A DNA stretch of 24,978 nt from Planctomycetaceae bacterium (GTDB lineage: Bacteria; Planctomycetota; Planctomycetia; Planctomycetales; Planctomycetaceae). Position numbers and translations under genes: made by a program. The stretch is from contig DOCI01000355.1 in NCBI GenBank assembly GCA_003503535.1, positions 52,593-77,570 of the forward strand, given 5' to 3'. Below the pieces are notes generated by a model that was not told where the DNA came from, searched no databases, and saw nothing but the letters and a program-made list of their open reading frames with translations. Position 1 is the stretch's first letter; each line of letters starts with the position of its first letter. Positions 24,901 to 24,978 of this stretch are shown here, piece after piece.

Positions 24901-24978
24901 ATTCAATGTCAGACTATACTCAAGCGAATAGTTTTGCTTATCTTTTGGCCCCCAGATCCACTCGGGTTGAATTCCAGA
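21940..24978 (-). CDS. PVC-type c-haem-binding protein with dehydrogenase-like beta-propeller (N-terminus beyond window)
   Basis: The minus-strand frame is open from the window edge (24978) to a TGA at 21942-21940, giving 1012 visible codons; the start lies outside. The visible N-terminal part (about 130 residues) looks like a galactose-binding-type beta-sandwich (ELKINGQMVFSSTEW, GENKIQARVKNHGGVAAFLF). Next comes a propeller domain of the planctomycete membrane-bound dehydrogenase type (VSIAFDPQGRMLASDQGDKG, ALRLSPDGKSIFVICGNH, YSSGYRNPYDMDFNTDGELF, ADMEWDLGSPWYRP). A long helical region with HEAT-like repeats follows. The C-terminal ~140 residues hold the haem motif CIVCH (codons 22347-22333) and a likely axial methionine in SLMPND. 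This matches the PVC-type haem-binding family (TIGR02603/02604). Such proteins are exported and probably oxidise sugars or alcohols; the electron acceptor and substrate are unknown. Confidence 0.92.
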   Translation of the reverse strand, partial: SGIQPEWIWGPKDKQNYSLEYSLTLNQDPKQALAARVMASCDNEMELKINGQMVFSSTEWQSPENKDVKNFLQKGENKIQARVKNHGGVAAFLFKLVLIDSKGETQEIVSNGLWNVFSADGTSLSDKPTIKGKLGDGPWGNIFSQAQDDSFVPRDTFLLKPGYQVEKLFTVPKAELGSWVSIAFDPQGRMLASDQGDKGICRITPAPPGSDEPTRVERLNLPISSAQGMLCAFDALYLSINGGPGSGLYRARDTTGDDQYDELTKLKDFRGGGEHGPHALRLSPDGKSIFVICGNHTDPPFSVEQISEEEYSSRVPINWSEDLLLPRQWDANGHARGKLAPGGWIAKTDPEGNTWEIYSSGYRNPYDMDFNTDGELFAYDADMEWDLGSPWYRPTRVSHATSGSEFGWRSGTGKWPAYYPDSLPALVNIGPGSPVGVCFGTGTNFPERDQNALFICDWTFGTMYAIHIQPHGASYTATKEEFLSRTPLPLTDNAVGPDGAMYFTVGGRGTQSELYRVRYIGKEKEHRGIAKESQADQKLKSIRHHLETFHASESEMSESEIMNAVNYLQHEDRFLRYAARIALEHQPVEKWSQAVLDGDLKSTGIINGVVGLARQGDAGIQTQLIEALDSLHFGELSTTDQLELLRAWQLVFTRLGPPSEEWEQKLAAKYDPYFPVNRIQNSNDDRLNDPWDISADDALNRELATLLVYWNSPNIAAKIVKELQSESSTLSDQDQLNQLIARNKGYGRAVESMLERQPDLQQIHYAFVLRNLKQGWTLEERKNYFSWFEKASKWSGGNSFQKFLQNIETEAFENASEKERLAIEASGARKPYQVPELPKPVGPGKDRSTSDILELAETGLKSKRDYENGKKMFAATRCIVCHRFDGDGGATGPDLTQLAGRFNLKDLTEAIVEPSKVISDQYRAMQVVTIDGKVYTGRVLSESQDQFTLLLDPEDATKFIDIARDDVDAMVAAKTSLMPNDLLKSLNDEEVLDLLAYLLSRGNPNDPIFRGR

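Overview
The window most likely comes from a planctomycete (Planctomycetota, of the Gimesia/Rubinisphaera kind). This rests on gene content, not on a marker gene. The clearest sign is the large PVC-type haem-binding protein with a c-type CIVCH motif at the right edge. Supporting signs are the TadE/TadE/TadG-VWA trio, an FHA-GAF-PP2C phosphatase, an MGH1-like glycoside hydrolase, a secreted PHP-domain protein and a secreted protein ending in a WIDFYR motif. No rRNA, tRNA, CRISPR array, insertion sequence, phage gene or replication origin was seen. The window looks like ordinary chromosome with some lineage-specific cassettes.

Layout. 1-2290: a truncated MGH1-like glycoside hydrolase (minus) diverges from a secreted alpha/beta-hydrolase esterase (plus). 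2760-6137: three plus-strand genes for two TadE-like pseudopilins and a large TadG-like protein whose von Willebrand A domain is split by a duplicated beta-rich insert. 6257-8595: a single-domain rhodanese converges on a SulP/STAS anion transporter that has a clear intrinsic terminator. 9216-11410: a small secreted protein converges on the FHA-GAF-PP2C phosphatase. 11411-12326 is a long stretch without a convincing gene, containing clustered palindromes.

12327-16910: a plus-strand run of secreted PHP protein, YaiI-family protein, PGM1-like ATP-grasp peptide ligase and M20 metallopeptidase. The last two form a tight ligase/hydrolase pair that may make or trim a small peptide or amide. A nested inverted-repeat structure follows.

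17139-21928: two AI-2E/PerM-type membrane proteins bracket six small genes. These are a CsbD-DUF883 fusion, three short membrane-anchor proteins, a YqjE-like (DUF1469/holin superfamily III) protein and a 67-residue anchor protein. Five of the six share a tail or segment of the pattern Pro - hydrophobic Gly/Ala-rich helix, mostly ending in basic residues. The leader of the first gene has a good sigma-54 type -24/-12 match (GG-N10-GC) with palindromes upstream. This is the most system-like part of the window: probably a membrane/envelope stress cassette related to E. coli yqjD-yqjE-elaB, but expanded and under a distinct promoter.

21940-24978: the PVC-type cytochrome-like protein (minus), cut by the window edge, converges on the second AI-2E gene with only 11 bases between stops.
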